Source: Tubulanus polymorphus (Eukaryota; Nemertea; Palaeonemertea; Tubulaniformes; Tubulanidae). From it: a DNA stretch of 64,000 bases. The notes beneath the pieces are model-generated. The model made no database searches, was not told the DNA's origin, and was given only the letters and a program-made list of their open reading frames with translations. Each line of letters opens with the position of its first letter. Within the stretch, counting starts at the first letter, position 1. The position numbers and the translations under genes were made by a program. Positions 21,499 through 32,946 of this stretch are shown one piece after another. The stretch covers positions 8,675,414 to 8,739,413 of the forward strand of contig NC_134034.1 in the NCBI RefSeq assembly GCF_964204645.1, written 5' to 3'.

Positions 21499-22032
21499 AT
21501 GGGAGGTGAAAAGAATATAAAATATAAAAATAGTGATGTTCCAATTGAAAAAACTTTAGATGATTTAGGAATAACAGAAACAAAATTAACTCAAGATGAT
21601 CGTGCTTTAAATGATGTTACAACAAATAATAATTATGAATATTATCTTTATTGCAAACACCAATTAGAAATATTTATAGCATCTGGAAAATGTAAAACTT
21701 TTATTGGTAAAAATTTATCTTATAATGAATTAGATGCAATGAAACCAGATCAAATTATTAAATCATTTAAGACTTACGAAACTGCGAGAATAGCTAGAAT
21801 TAATGATGCGATATCAGAAAATGTAGTAATAGGTTATAGTAAATTATGTAAATGTATGCTGCCAATTGAAGATGAAAATAGATTATATTCCGATTTAGAA
21901 AATGATTATTTAGTTATGACTGAATTTAATAAATGGATTGGATATTCATCACTTCAATTAGGTGGATTTATGACATTATTATCAACTGGAGTAATAACAT
22001 TTTCAAATATTGAAAGTAAAATTTTTCTATAA
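21499..22032 (+). CDS. Polinton-associated protein of unknown function, 177 aa
   Basis: Intact frame starting at ATG preceded by TTATATAA, like the other genes of this element. It begins MGGEKNIKYKNSDVPIEKTL and contains EYYLYCKHQLEIFIASGKCK and NKWIGYSSLQLGGFMTLLS; the last part is hydrophobic and could be a membrane segment. Four Cys residues are spread over the middle. I do not recognise a domain. Position between ATPase and a small membrane protein suggests a virion or morphogenesis role, by analogy with Polinton gene order only. Confidence 0.6.
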   Translation: MGGEKNIKYKNSDVPIEKTLDDLGITETKLTQDDRALNDVTTNNNYEYYLYCKHQLEIFIASGKCKTFIGKNLSYNELDAMKPDQIIKSFKTYETARIARINDAISENVVIGYSKLCKCMLPIEDENRLYSDLENDYLVMTEFNKWIGYSSLQLGGFMTLLSTGVITFSNIESKIFL

Positions 22033-22035
22033 TAA

Positions 22036-22404
22036 ATGAGCGAGGTGGAGGAAGTGAAGCAATTAACTGTGAAGAAAAAACCGAGAACTCAGAAACAAAT
22101 TGACTGGTCTCGGCAATTAGGAATAAGGTCACTAGAATATAAAAAAGCTATAAAAGAAAAAATAAATAATAAAGATGTTAATGAAAATGGTGAAAATATT
22201 GTTATTTCTACTACTTCTAATAATAGAATATTTGATAAATATTTATATTTTACAACTGGATTTGTAATTGTATTCATTTTGATTGGGTGTAGTTGGTATA
22301 AGAAATCAAATAAAATTTATGATATTATTAATTCTGAAACTACTGCTATTAAAAATGAAAATATTTCTAAAATTCCAAAATTCATAATAGAAAAAATGGA
22401 TTGA
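22036..22404 (+). CDS. Polinton-associated small membrane protein, 122 aa
   Basis: Starts four bases after the preceding stop, in a TAATAAATG context. The N-terminal third is basic (VKKKPRTQKQIDWSRQLG), residues about 72-88 form a single membrane span (YFTTGFVIVFILIGCSW) flanked by Lys, and the C-terminus is polar. Small basic single-pass proteins of this style occur in Polintons, where they are suspected virion-membrane or minor capsid components. No enzymatic motif is visible. The frame is intact. Confidence 0.6.
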   Translation: MSEVEEVKQLTVKKKPRTQKQIDWSRQLGIRSLEYKKAIKEKINNKDVNENGENIVISTTSNNRIFDKYLYFTTGFVIVFILIGCSWYKKSNKIYDIINSETTAIKNENISKIPKFIIEKMD

Positions 22405-22569
22405 TATTTTAGAAAAAAGCAAAAAAAAATTATTTTATTTTTAATTAATTAAATATCTCATCACTTTTGTCTGTCGACGCGGAGCAATTGAATTGTCCAG
22501 ATAACTCATTTCGGATTCTTGATATTCATTATTTCTATTTTTTTTATTGTTTTATTTTTTTTCTTTTAT

Positions 22570-22746
22570 TTAATCAACAATTTCTAAATCATGATGCCCG
22601 TCTTCATTTTTCCCATGATAGATTATTTTAAATCCTTCTAAATCTTTTAATTCCTCTGTACTCAATAACTTTTTTATTTCAAATTGTTTTTTTGCTGGTC
22701 TTATTCTGTTATTTATTGTTGCTAAGAATGCATTTCTATCTCCCAT
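22570..22746 (-). CDS. Polinton terminal minus-strand ORF, 58 aa
   Basis: From ATG at 22,746 (minus) the frame reads MGDRNAFLATINNRIRPAKK, then QFEIKKLLSTEELKDLEGF and ends at 22,570. It opens exactly at the inner edge of the shared terminal sequence and points inwards, opposite to the other genes, as is usual for genes at a Polinton end. No domain recognised; length suggests either a small protein or a truncated N-terminal piece of a larger one. Confidence 0.5.
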   Translation of the reverse strand: MGDRNAFLATINNRIRPAKKQFEIKKLLSTEELKDLEGFKIIYHGKNEDGHHDLEIVD

Positions 22747-22814
22747 TACTTGTGGTGATGAGTGATGTGTCGACCTCTCGACCTCTGATCTGAAACCCCA
22801 CTTTTCCAATTACT
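22745..22814 (-). repeat. Polinton terminal inverted-repeat end (right end)
   Basis: Read on the minus strand it starts AGTAATTGGAAAA and continues through TTTCAGATCAGAGG to CACATCACTCATCACCACAA. The same 70 bp, with about seven differences, starts at 52,539 on the plus strand. Polinton ends start with AGT, which both copies do. Beyond these points the flanks differ, fixing the element edge at 22,814. Confidence 0.8.
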
Positions 22815-25200
22815 GGCACCTTTTAACCCGAAACCCTTTCCTTGTGCACTGTATACTTATAGTTACTCCCAGCGTTTGTGCACTGTTTACTCCCTACCCT
22901 TGAGCACATTCTACTTAAACTTAAACTACTTACCCTAACCTTGTGCACACTCAGTGGACATTGCGCACCTTTCAATCCTAACTCCCTAACCTTGTACTTA
23001 GAAATCTTCACTAACCCTAACAAGCTCTTTATTTCTACAGCGGCGCAAACATGTTTGCCCCGTTTGCACGCGGCCAAAGACCCACATGCCACAGCATCTC
23101 AGAGTCGTTCACAAGCGGGGCCATGCTCGATCCAGGAACTGGAATAGCAGAACATCAGAAGACGTCGGCAAGAGTCAATACAAGACCCTTGCACCATACA
23201 ACAAATGAAGATCGATAGTTGAATGTAAAAAATGCGGATTTTTCTTCAGACGGCTGTCAAGCCATACTAAATGTCTATCGAGAGATGACTTTAGGTGCTA
23301 GTGACTTTGCTGCTGGAATAGTAATCGAATTATTATGTCTTTCATTTTTTATGTTTAGAACAGAGCAGTGATTCGGACGTGAAAGATTCAAATTTGGAAG
23401 TGGAAAACACTAGTCGGAATACCAAAGATAGAGATGAAAAAAGCAATGAAGAAGAGAAGGGGGAGAAATGTACTATGTAGGAGAGTGAGATGAGGGAGGA
23501 AGGTAGTGAAGAGGAGGGAGAGGAGAAAAAGGAAGAAAATGTTAGGGAAGGAATTAAGAAAGATGATAATGCGAAAGGGTAAGTCCTACATATTTTACTC
23601 ATGTGTTTGTTAGTGATGACCTATTTCTTACTTGTTTGATAGATTTTGATGATGAATTCCTAAAATGGCTTCTCCCAATGGCTGAGGGGAAGATGTTAGT
23701 TGCTAGATTTTTGTAATGGGTTACCAAACCCTTAAAACGTAGTCGATTGGTTAGAAGCTGAAAAAGAGCGGTAAAACCCTGTGGTCACCGAAGGCCTATA
23801 TACACACAAGAATCAATTAATCCAATTCATTCGAGATGCGAGTATGAATGCATGGACCTCACTCTCATCGGTGGACGTTGTACACAACCTTAAACCCTTC
23901 CCTTGTGGACCACCTACTTGGAAAACTTCTCACCCTAGCCCTTCCCTTGTGCACTGTCTAGTAAGGAAACCAGCATACCCGATATAACAAGAACATATTG
24001 ATGAAACTTGTCATTTCCAGCGTGGACACAAGAAATCTGGTATTCGTTGACGCACAGTTAAAGCCCGTCTAGCTACCTACAACCAAAAGCTAAGAAAGGA
24101 GTCGAAAGCCGGACAGCACAAAATTCATGACAAGCAGCAAAGTGGGCATACATACATACATCGCATGCCATGACTAAGGATAATTTCTTCCTTTAACTTT
24201 AACCTTTTTGTAGAACTACTGCTTGACAGTGACGGTTATACCGCACGAGACTACAGCAAAATACAGCGCCGGTTTCATTCATCTTGACACGGTACCATTT
24301 GAATTTCTTCGATCTTTTGCCAATCGATACGCCAAAGAACAGGATAAGATATTACCTCAACCGGTCAGTCATTGTATCAATCATTTTACGAAATGAAAGT
24401 CAGCAACTAATCTTTCATGATATGTTTTTCACACCGCTACAACAGTACGTGAAGAAAACTATCAGCAAAAGTCAGGTGACCCCTACAATCATTCGCAAGT
24501 CTATTATGACTACTATGGTGGACAAGAGTCTGGAACTGCGGACCCAAATATAATACATGCTGCACAGGGAAAAAACTGCGCAGAGGTTTCACAACCTGAT
24601 GGATGGTCGTAAGGGTACTGTCGATGTGAGCAAGGCGGTTAAACGGACATTCGAGATAAGCATATTGGCTGTAATAGACACAATTTTGTTTCACCAAGCA
24701 TAACCAGTCCTTTCTTTTTCTCAGCTCGAGACAGATGTGTTGAAGAAAGCAATAATCAAATCGGAGGCTGGAACCAGTGCCCCCTGAAAGACACGGGCAT
24801 AGATGTTGAACCCACCGAAGATGTCGACTGATGTAAAACTGCTACAGGTATCGAACAAGATAATGTCAGTTCAGACAAAGAACAGAATGTGACCGCCTCT
24901 TTGAGTGCAACCGATGTATCAGTGGTAAGTTCACTTTTTATTTGTTTTCGCCAACCAAGAAAGTTCCAGGATCATTCTTATCTATTTTATTTTGCAGTGT
25001 GTTAGAAAGCGAACTAGATATACCACAGATGAGGTGAAGGCGATTCGGGCAACATTTAAGACATACTTACCCGCATGGAAAATTATGATAGTCGCAAAGA
25101 AAAACAAAGAAAGAATCGTAATTTTCATCACTTTTCGGTCAGCAAAGGAGGATTTCTAGCAAAAACAAGGACACATCTGAAAAATGAGGAATTATAACGA
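22815..25200 (+). pseudogene. Decayed spliced gene resembling a tyrosine recombinase
   Basis: Exon-like pieces separated by GT...AG-type boundaries: an exon from 23,041 after TTTATTTCTACAG; a zinc-finger-like CKKCGFFFRRLSSHTKC near 23,230; an acidic exon 23,359-23,578 (one TAG) rich in Glu/Lys; a core at 24,284-24,700; an exon 24,725-24,924 flanked by CTCAG and GTAAGT; and one from 24,998. The core reads TPTIIRKSIMTTMVDKS, then YMLHREKTAQRFHNL after a stop, matching the R...H...Y box of tyrosine recombinases with Tyr replaced by Phe. The last exon, KRTRYTTDEVKAIRATFKTY, resembles a C-terminal domain often attached to such proteins in invertebrates. Family assignment is from memory and moderate. 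Confidence 0.45.
22825..23980 (+). repeat. Interspersed CCTTGTGCAC words
   Basis: CCTTGTGCACTG or close variants occur at about 22,840, 22,880, 22,940 and 23,943, with CCCTAACC words between them around 22,930-23,020. It looks like a degenerate minisatellite shared by two flanks of the pseudogene exons. Confidence 0.45.
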
Positions 25201-26600
25201 TTTTGACCCTAAAAAGAAAATCACACATCCAGGATTCCTCATCGGAGTACGTGTATATCAGGAATTACTATTGTTTTTTCTTCCTCTAGATCACAAGCAT
25301 TAAAGAAATGACGATATTAAGAAAAGAAAACCAGATTACTGTTTCAGCAACCTGATAGCGGTACTTCGAATAGAAATGTAAGTAGTCCTGATGAGAATCA
25401 AGAATTGGTCGATTTTCTTATAAGCATTTTATTATATGCCGAGGATTTACGATTACTAGCAAATGACGAACAAGAGCTGGAGATACGTTTATCCTGAAAT
25501 GATCATTCGGAAAAACTAACGTTACAAACCCAATATGGATAGCAAACGCTGCACAACGAATACCAGTACTTACAAGCGCAATACTGATATTAATCACAGT
25601 ATCTATACTTACAATTGAAATCATTAAACATCTTGTATACATTCAATCTCGGGCGTCTCATTTCAACGGCAATTACTTACATTGATTTTCATAGTGCACA
25701 ACGTATTGTCGCCATGTTATTAAAATATTTCTGCTGGTTACTTGAATGACCTTTGTGATGTGATTTTTGTTCAATCAACACCATTTGTATGTGATTTTTT
25801 TTCAATCAACACCATATGATTGGAGTCTAAATAAATGCAATTATTAATAATCAAAGTCCATGTATTGATATAAAATCTATGAACGCAACTATTTGCAATT
25901 CTAAAGTTAAGTTATTAAGTTAAGTCGAGTAAGTTATTTCATACTTAGTATACTTCGTTTATAAGTCCATGGGCAAATATAGTAAATGGTTGAATTAGTT
26001 TCACGTACATTTATAATTTACTAGGATCATTTGCTCCTTAAATCTGCACTTTTGGATTTTTACCTCACTTGAAAGGGACTATGTTTGTATATGTAACTGG
26101 GGTAGCTCTTTTGCGCTGTGTCAATTGGGTTGATACCCTGGGGAAAACGCAATCAACAGGATGAAGAGATTACGTAGTTGTGGTCATGAGGTCAAAACTC
26201 TATGTCCAATGAAAAAATCCAGCAACATGCATTCAAATAAAATAACCTTATTCAATGAATGCAATATAAACACCTTTTTTGCTTTGTGACATTTAGTTCT
26301 TCCAATATTTTGGGGTCGCCTATTGCTAATGCTGCACACTAGAACACACTATCATAAGGTTTTAGATTGCCATTGTTTTTGCACTCGGATGAGACCATTC
26401 TGAAACGACTTCATCACTCGTAGATTGATGTTCAACAAGCCCACCAAAGTTCCCTAGTAATGCTGGCAGTGAAGCAACCAGTTCTTATCATTACATCTCT
26501 ACCAAAAAAGAAAGTAGATCCCACCCAGTGGTTCCTATACGCTTAACCCTTTGAGAAAACCTAGAGTGAATATCACAGTTGATTTAACCTTTTCAATACC
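25200..26600. other. No gene recognised; one short tandem duplication
   Basis: TGTGATTTTTGTTCAATCAACACCAT-like units are duplicated at about 25,757-25,815 (31-bp period). Otherwise low-GC sequence with only short frames. Confidence 0.5.
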
Positions 26601-26616
26601 ACATAGTGTCACTGCT

Positions 26617-27140
26617 GCAGTACCGGAGGGAATTTAGGGGTTGATAGGGGTATATTTGAGGCTTCATAGAACAGTTTCCAAGGTATCTGACACAGAAAAA
26701 TTATATAGAATGTTGTTGATAACTTTTGGGCCAACAAAGTAGACATAAATAATTTGGATATAAGTGAACTTGAGGTCAAGGTCACATATTCCAAGATGGC
26801 CACCATGAAAAAGTTTCAGATAAACAGCCCTGTCTCCCAGCAAAATACACTGATCTATTCAATTTCAACTGAAATTGTATGCCATATATCCTTTCTTTAT
26901 GTAGTAAAAATTTCAAAGCAATAGAATAACTAAAAAATTTATTTTCCATTCATTTACCAACTTTTCCACCGCTAAGTCGGAAAGCCGGGTGCAAGGGGTT
27001 TCATTGGGGTATAATTTCAGGCCTCAGAAAATTGTTACCTATATATTTGACCCTGATATATTATATACCATGGAGTTGATAACCTTTGGGCATACAAATA
27101 AGACAAAATATTTGGATACATGTGACCTTGAGGATGGACA
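26617..27140 (+). repeat. Diverged dispersed repeat, two copies
   Basis: GGGGTTGATAGGGGTATATTTGAGGC... (from 26,637) and GGGGTTTCATTGGGGTATAATTTCAGGC... (from 26,996) align over about 150 bp, through TTATATA...TTGATAAC.TTTGGGC and TTGGATA..TGTGA.CTTGAGG. The first copy continues into GGTCAAGGTCACATATTCCAAGATGGCC, a phrase common in lophotrochozoan repeats. Confidence 0.65.
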
Positions 27141-27144
27141 GTTT

Positions 27145-27424
27145 CTGGTTCTTCATTATTGTTATTCGTGTCTGTTGCCATGACAACAGTATCAACAGGG
27201 TCTAAAAAATTGTCACAGATTTCATTTTCATCATCAAAATCATTGCCGGCACTACACCTATTTTCTGACTAAGTCTCATCATCTGAGCTGCTGCTGTCAT
27301 ATTCGTTGTCACTCTCAATTTGTCCACTACCAAATTCCAAGTCACCAGCATCACTGTCAACATCATATACGATCTGCTGAACCGTTTTATCCAGCCAAAT
27401 TGTTTTTTCCTGGCTTCTGCCATC
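27145..27424 (-). pseudogene. Acidic protein fragment, possibly transposase N-terminus
   Basis: On the minus strand a frame reads VYDVDSDAGDLEFGSGQIES, DNEYDSSSSDDET, a stop, then GNDFDDENEICDNFLDPVD. Acid-rich N-termini like this precede piggyBac-type transposases, but no catalytic region is present, so the assignment is only a suggestion. Confidence 0.3.
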
Positions 27425-27849
27425 TTGGGATTATGCAGATGGCAGCACCGATTTTTAATTCCATTCCGGGTTTTAAAGTAGGCTATTCTGTATTTTTTAT
27501 CTATCGCACATAATAATTTATCGGCTCTGTTTCACTTGTATTATATCTATATCTTTCTGATTTGTAAAAACTCCTTGATGTCCACCTAAATAGCATCTCC
27601 ATAAGGTGATGGGTGTAAAGTAATTTCAAATCGTTACCATATCATTTAGATTTCTTACACTCCCTTCGAGAAAGTCTATTCATGACGATTTAACGGGTCG
27701 GCTAATGGACTGCAGAGGAATCAGTCTACAGGAGAATTCTCTTGCCAAGTGCATGCAGAACCAGTTAATTACCTTGTTTCTATGCTTTGGTACATAAACT
27801 CACCATGAGTTAATAACTACAAAGATATCCCAACACATACAATGCAGTT

Positions 27850-29640
27850 TTGAAAATACAGAATCACAGTTTATCGTGTTGCTTTATATACTGACATATT
27901 GGAATGATGACGTAGAAGTTGATGTATGCCAGAGTCAGGCAGTGAACCAAGAATTGCAGTTATTAGAAGGAACAAATTTTCGAGGATTTCGCTTATTTCA
28001 CAAGGCGTTCAATGAAGATATTTATGAGTTTAACACGTGTTATATATTTTATGAATGACGCAACTATATTGGTGACGCTGAGCTTAGGTTACTGCTCGCG
28101 GTCAGCAGACATGATAACGCAATCATGTTTACACGTCTGGAGTGGCTTGCGTTGGCAAAAAACCTGAGAACCATCGAAGATCTCAATTCGTTTTCGTGGA
28201 CAGATACCCTAGACTGTGTAGAAACAAAGGACGTCGCCTAAAAGCACACCTCAACGATTCTGTATTAAGATTAGCTATAAAAGTAAATAAACATGTGTTT
28301 TGAAAAAAACAGCATTGAGTCTGACAAATCGATGTTCTATTTCAGTGGAAGGCTTAAAAGAGACATGTTAATCCAGCGATCGGAATGGCATTAGCTTCGC
28401 TACTCAATATGCGACATCCGTGGATGTTCAAGTTTATGTAGCAATGCATTCCCGCCCAAATGTGTAATAGGTAATAAAACATTAGTTGCAAACTTTGTTT
28501 CGTATTAACACTAAAATTAATAATCAAAATCATTTTCACAGCTTTTCAGAACCTTCAGTTACGTTGGTTAACGTATGGGCTACAACAAACCAGATTAGTG
28601 ATGACGTATTACAAGAGACACACGTAACGAATTTGAATGAAATGAAAGTTGCACTAGAAGATTTTTCGCGTAACCGCAAGGCCCTCGCAAAGAATAGATA
28701 AGCGGTGCGTAGGCCCTCGCAAAGAATTGATAAAGGGTGAGTGCGAATATTTAGTGAACATTTTTCATACCATTTTCGAAGTTTTACCATAACAATTTCA
28801 TATTGTATTTTTAGTTGACAAAATCTGACTGGCCACATCGGATGCGGAGTCGAGCACCGAATCGTCTCCCACAGTTCAGATGAAGAATCGCACTCACCGG
28901 CTCCATAAAAATCTGAAACCGATGCTGATGCCAAAAGGTTTTCATTTCGGAACATTTCGGAATTTATTTGCTTCACAACGCTACCTCTGTCATTCTATCC
29001 GCGCTACACCTACTTCAAATGAATTAGATCGATGCAACCCTGCTATTAGACTTATCAGTACAGACGATCGAGGAAATTCCCTGCACCGAGTCGCTAGTGA
29101 ACTTGTCGATTTTGTATCGCCGGAAGATTTGAAGGGTCTAATATTCACCTATTATCAAACACAAAGAAGAAGATTCTCTTTGTATATGTAAGGAAGGTAA
29201 ATGTAAATCTCACTTCTACGCAAGATCCTCAATTATTGGTTTTCAATTCACACTTTTTCTTTTTGTCTCAGAATTAGGAGACGAGGAACCGACAGTCGAC
29301 TGCGCAAATTGATTTTGCAAAACGTTCCATTTGACATGCATGGATCTTGACGGGATGATTAGTTGGAGATTGGGATTGTTCCGACGAATGTCACAGGAAA
29401 CAATACTTATATTGCATCTGTTAGAAAGATCTTGGATCTCGGAGGTGATAATGTACGACACTGTACGAGGGTAGCTGGATGCATTTGTGTTGGCATTTCA
29501 GCTGATGATATCTCAAATATTATATTTCGCTTTTTGTATTGCAAAAGGTTTCTTCTACAGCGAGTTTCAATGTATTTGCAGATGGATTCTGGTATTGTTA
29601 GGAAAGCTGCCTAAAGGTTTAAGTGAAAGAAAGTGAAAAC
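27850..29640 (+). other. Exon-like unrecognised frames
   Basis: Protein-like text occurs at 28,085-28,240 (AIMFTRLEWLALAKNLRTIE), 28,540-28,700 (TNLNEMKVALEDFSRNRKAL), 28,880-29,191 (RATPTSNELDRCNPAIRLIS, SELVDFVSPEDLKGLIFTYY) and 29,363-29,614 (TYIASVRKILDLGGDNV). Acceptor-like TTTTGTCTCAG ends near 29,270. Together these may be exons of one host gene or an old pseudogene; I do not recognise the family. The segment AAGGCCCTCGCAAAGAAT is duplicated at about 28,679 and 28,710. Confidence 0.3.
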
Positions 29641-30009
29641 TTTAAATTGAATTATTCGAGCGGCGTACTATTCACAGAACTGCAAGGAGAACTTGCCAGG
29701 TGAGACGCCACTCGTAAAAACGATGGCCCTGTCATCTGTCTATTTTGGAAGACAGATACGCTACGATTCTTAACACGCACATTCAGAAATCGGCCAAAAA
29801 GGCCCAGTGGCCGCTCACAGCGACAGCTATTTTGTCAGTTGACTCGGCTGATTTCTAAATTTGCCGTGATATGATATGAAATGATTTATTGATTGACTGG
29901 AGAAATACGCTAGTTCGTCTGCCTGCCTTCGAAGAATTCTGCCGAGTGATCCTTGTTTATCAATCAATGGGACGCATAGATGATATCAGGTGATTGGTAA
30001 GCTCTCTCA

Positions 30010-30360
30010 GAGTTTGGTGCGGTATCGAACATTCGCTACAATCGCCACTTTTCTATCCTCCGTTCAATTGTAGCGATGCATAATACATTATTACAATCGT
30101 CAACATTGGCGATTCTTCAAAGATGAAATGGCGATTCTAACAATTCTATTATCTATTTAATTTTGACGTTACAATTGTAGCGATTGTAACAATTCTACGA
30201 TTCTATGTGGCGATTCTAACAATTTAAGACCTGTTTACTTATGGACATTACAATTGTAACGATTGTAACAATTTTACGATTCTAAGATTCTAACAATTCC
30301 ATATCTATTTGAAATTCGATTGTAGCGGTTCTAATAACTCTAGGATTGTATAGACCGTAA
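30010..30360. repeat. Degenerate minisatellite, GCGATT.TAACAATT words
   Basis: Many copies of GCGATTCTAACAATT, ACAATTGTAGCGATTG and related words in both orientations, for example at about 30,065, 30,130, 30,175, 30,210 and 30,250. The words are partly palindromic (CAATTG). No fixed period is kept. Confidence 0.7.
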
Positions 30361-30426
30361 TACACCTTCAAACAGGCCTCTGCTTAGTTTTGATCTGACA
30401 CTTCATTACAACATTTATTTTCAAAC

Positions 30427-30645
30427 CTCTGACATCACAGTCCAATTTAGGTTTCTCCCCCCCAAAATAAACTCCTTAAACACTATATACTAACAGCTAT
30501 AGGGATCACTTAGTTACCTTGTTGCTATATTTTGTATTGTTATAACTGTACAATAAATCAGTTTTTGAAAATGGCTCATAGATTTGAGTCGAAACGTTAA
30601 ACTATCAGATAGTTTTTCTTTTTTATTGTGGGTTTTTGTCGACTA
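30427..30645 (+). repeat. Penelope terminal repeat, left copy
   Basis: Matches 32,947-33,162. Contains an internal palindrome AAACTATCAGATAGTTTTT and the shared end GTTTTTGTCGACTA. Confidence 0.85.
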
Positions 30646-30646
30646 A

Positions 30647-32640
30647 TTGATATTGGACAGCCACTTGTCTATGGAAACCAACATGACACCCACGAACATT
30701 GGATTTTTTCTACAATTTTTCTTCGTATTATATCCTGGACTTGTTCATTTTTACCGAAAGATGGAACATGCTACAATTCAAGCTCACACATCTAAAGACG
30801 GAGTAAATTTCTTGAAGAATTGTGTGCAAGAAAAGGTCGTTGAATTGGATAAGAAGTAGTCCTGATGATCCTTTGCTAGAAGCAGCTACCACTCAACTAA
30901 AACTATCCATTAAAGAAGCCAAAGATGAATGTGATTACTATTTCTACAAGTTACGTCGGGCTCGGAGGGATCTTAAAGGTAGAATACACAATGTTTTCAT
31001 CTGGACATAACTCAGGTGTATTAGACTCAGTTCAAAAATTTCAAAGAAACAAAAAGGCATCACATTTGGAAAATCTACTCGCGAACCTCATCAAGAAAAG
31101 TTATTGGACCAAATTTAGCAACTCCGAAAATGTGATTAACAGAACATCAAATACAAGTTTTAGGATTTGGATTGAACTTCTCCATGCCTCACACCAGAAA
31201 AGATTTCATTGACTTCATTTCTACTATGGACTATCTGCCTGATAAAAGCATTGAACGGAACTTCATCTTTATGAACATTGGTGATATATTCAACCATCTT
31301 TCTAATGATATTAATAATTATCCTCCCAGACGGTTTATAATAGCTAATAGTGAATTAAAGAGATTAATATCCGTATTTCTAAAGCTGATAAAGGCGAAAA
31401 AATAGTCATACAAGATGTTGTTACATATAAACAGAAAATGGAAACTTTACTCAGCGATTCCTCTATCTATAAAAGACTTGATAAAAATCCTTCAAACCAT
31501 TTTCAATCTATCTACAATCGCCAGCTTAATAACATCATAGATTGATATCCCGATGTAAAAGACAAACTTTCTTAATTCAATTCGAAATTACCATCACTCC
31601 CTAGCCTTATATTTGAGGTTTACCTAAGATTCGCAAAGAAGGGACCCCTCTGAGACCCATTGATTGTTTCTACACGGAACTCGCCGTCATATAAACTATC
31701 CAAATACCTTGCTAAACTATTATCACCAATACTCGGTTCGTATTCTGAATCACATCTTAAACATAGTGCTGATCTTATGGACACACTTTTAAAGATTATA
31801 ATCCTCAGGGCTGTAAATTCATTTCGTTTGATGCGAAATCTTTATTTAATAATGTACCTATTGGACCCACTATGGATTTTCTAAAAACGGAAAAAACCTG
31901 ATATTTCTAGCAGTTTAGATATGCCAGTTGATTGTATTTTTGAATTGATTTAATTATGTGTCGGAAGTTCTTTCTTCCAATTTGATGAAACATTTTTCAA
32001 ACAAATATATGGCATGAGTATGGGAAACCCACTTTCACCTATTTTATCCTGCCTTTTCCTTGAATGTTGAATCTGAACTGCTCCCACTCTATAATGGTAT
32101 TTTACCACATTTTTGGTTTCGATAACATATTATCCCTTGTTGATGGCAATTTTAACATAGATTCCTTCCTATATTATCTGAAATCCTTACATCCCAGTTT
32201 GAAATTCACATTTGAATTAGAAGTTGATGGAAAAATCCATTTTCTTGATGTTCTTATCCACAATTGCCAAAACGTGTTAAGATTTTCCGTCTATCAGAAA
32301 CCATCTCATGCTGAATCATATCTTCATTTCTTCTCATTTACTGAATTAAATATCAAACTTGGAGTAGTTTCAAATCTGTTATTGAGAGCCTATAAAACAT
32401 GTTGTGATGAATTGTTGCAAGATGAAATTAAACATATATTTGAATCTTTGTCTAAATTAGCTTACCCTACACACTTTTTAAATCGTGCCCATGAGAAAGC
32501 TAGATTAAGATTTTTCAGTATTTCCAGAAATAATGAGGCTTCCTGTTCCCACAAGTTTTGGAAAATGCTTAGTTGTCCCTCCCATATATTTCTTCCCCTT
32601 GTCGGTTTAAAAACCGAGTGATATTGGAGTAGTTTTCAAA
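30647..32640 (+). pseudogene. Penelope-like reverse transcriptase
   Basis: N-terminal helical text (QVLG-type FGLNFSMPHTRKDFIDF) at 31,160-31,250 is the region before RT in these elements. RISKADKGEKIVIQD near 31,366 and FDAKSLFNNVPIGPT near 31,829 mark the fingers and the first catalytic Asp region. Motif B reads YGMSMGNPLSPILSCLF at 32,009-32,058. The frame from 32,064 gives the thumb-side text SLHPSLKFTFELE, KIHFLDVLI and FSVYQKPSHAESYLH. Where the YxDD box should be, the sequence reads FGFDNILSLV, so the catalytic aspartates are damaged. More than five frame breaks occur. Confidence 0.82.
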
Positions 32641-32689
32641 TATAATAATAAATTTATCAACAACTTAAGTTGCAATTAACCTAAAGATA

Positions 32690-32900
32690 ATATTATTGAC
32701 TGCAGGGTTTATAAAATACCTTGTGGTAAATGTGATAAATTCTATATAGGTGAAACCGGACGATCATTGAATATACGTAAAAAAAGAACACCAAAAAGAC
32801 GTTGTAAATGCCAAACCACAGAGTGCTATCTTTTTCACACACATTTGAAACTGGCCATATTCTTACTTCTCCTCTAGCCAGTTGATATACCCTTGCTCTG
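32690..32900 (+). pseudogene. GIY-YIG endonuclease domain of the Penelope-like element
   Basis: Reads CRVYKIPCGKCDKFYIGETG followed by RSLNIR. The CxxC finger between the two halves of the GIY-YIG signature (here VYK...YIG) is typical of canonical Penelope elements; this nuclease nicks the target. The downstream Glu-containing helix is lost through a frame change. Confidence 0.8.
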
Positions 32901-32946
32901 ATATATATAAACGTCGAATCCTTGAGTCAGCTATTATTCTAAAAAA

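Larger units (their letters stand above)
19240..22814 (+). mobile_element. Polinton/Maverick remnant 1 (right part)
   Basis: A block of strongly AT-rich DNA with tightly packed small genes: structural-gene tail, integrase, packaging ATPase, two further plus-strand frames, one minus-strand frame, then a terminus ending in AATTACT at 22,814. Integrase plus A32-like ATPase is diagnostic of Polintons. Protein-primed polymerase, protease and most capsid genes are missing, so only the right-hand part survives. Confidence 0.85.

Noticed and set aside
22925..23025. CCCTAACC words suggesting telomere repeats
   Set aside because: Only three isolated, imperfect words without tandem arrangement.
30010..30360. 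CRISPR-like array
   Set aside because: Words are irregularly spaced, occur in both orientations and are not separated by unique spacers.
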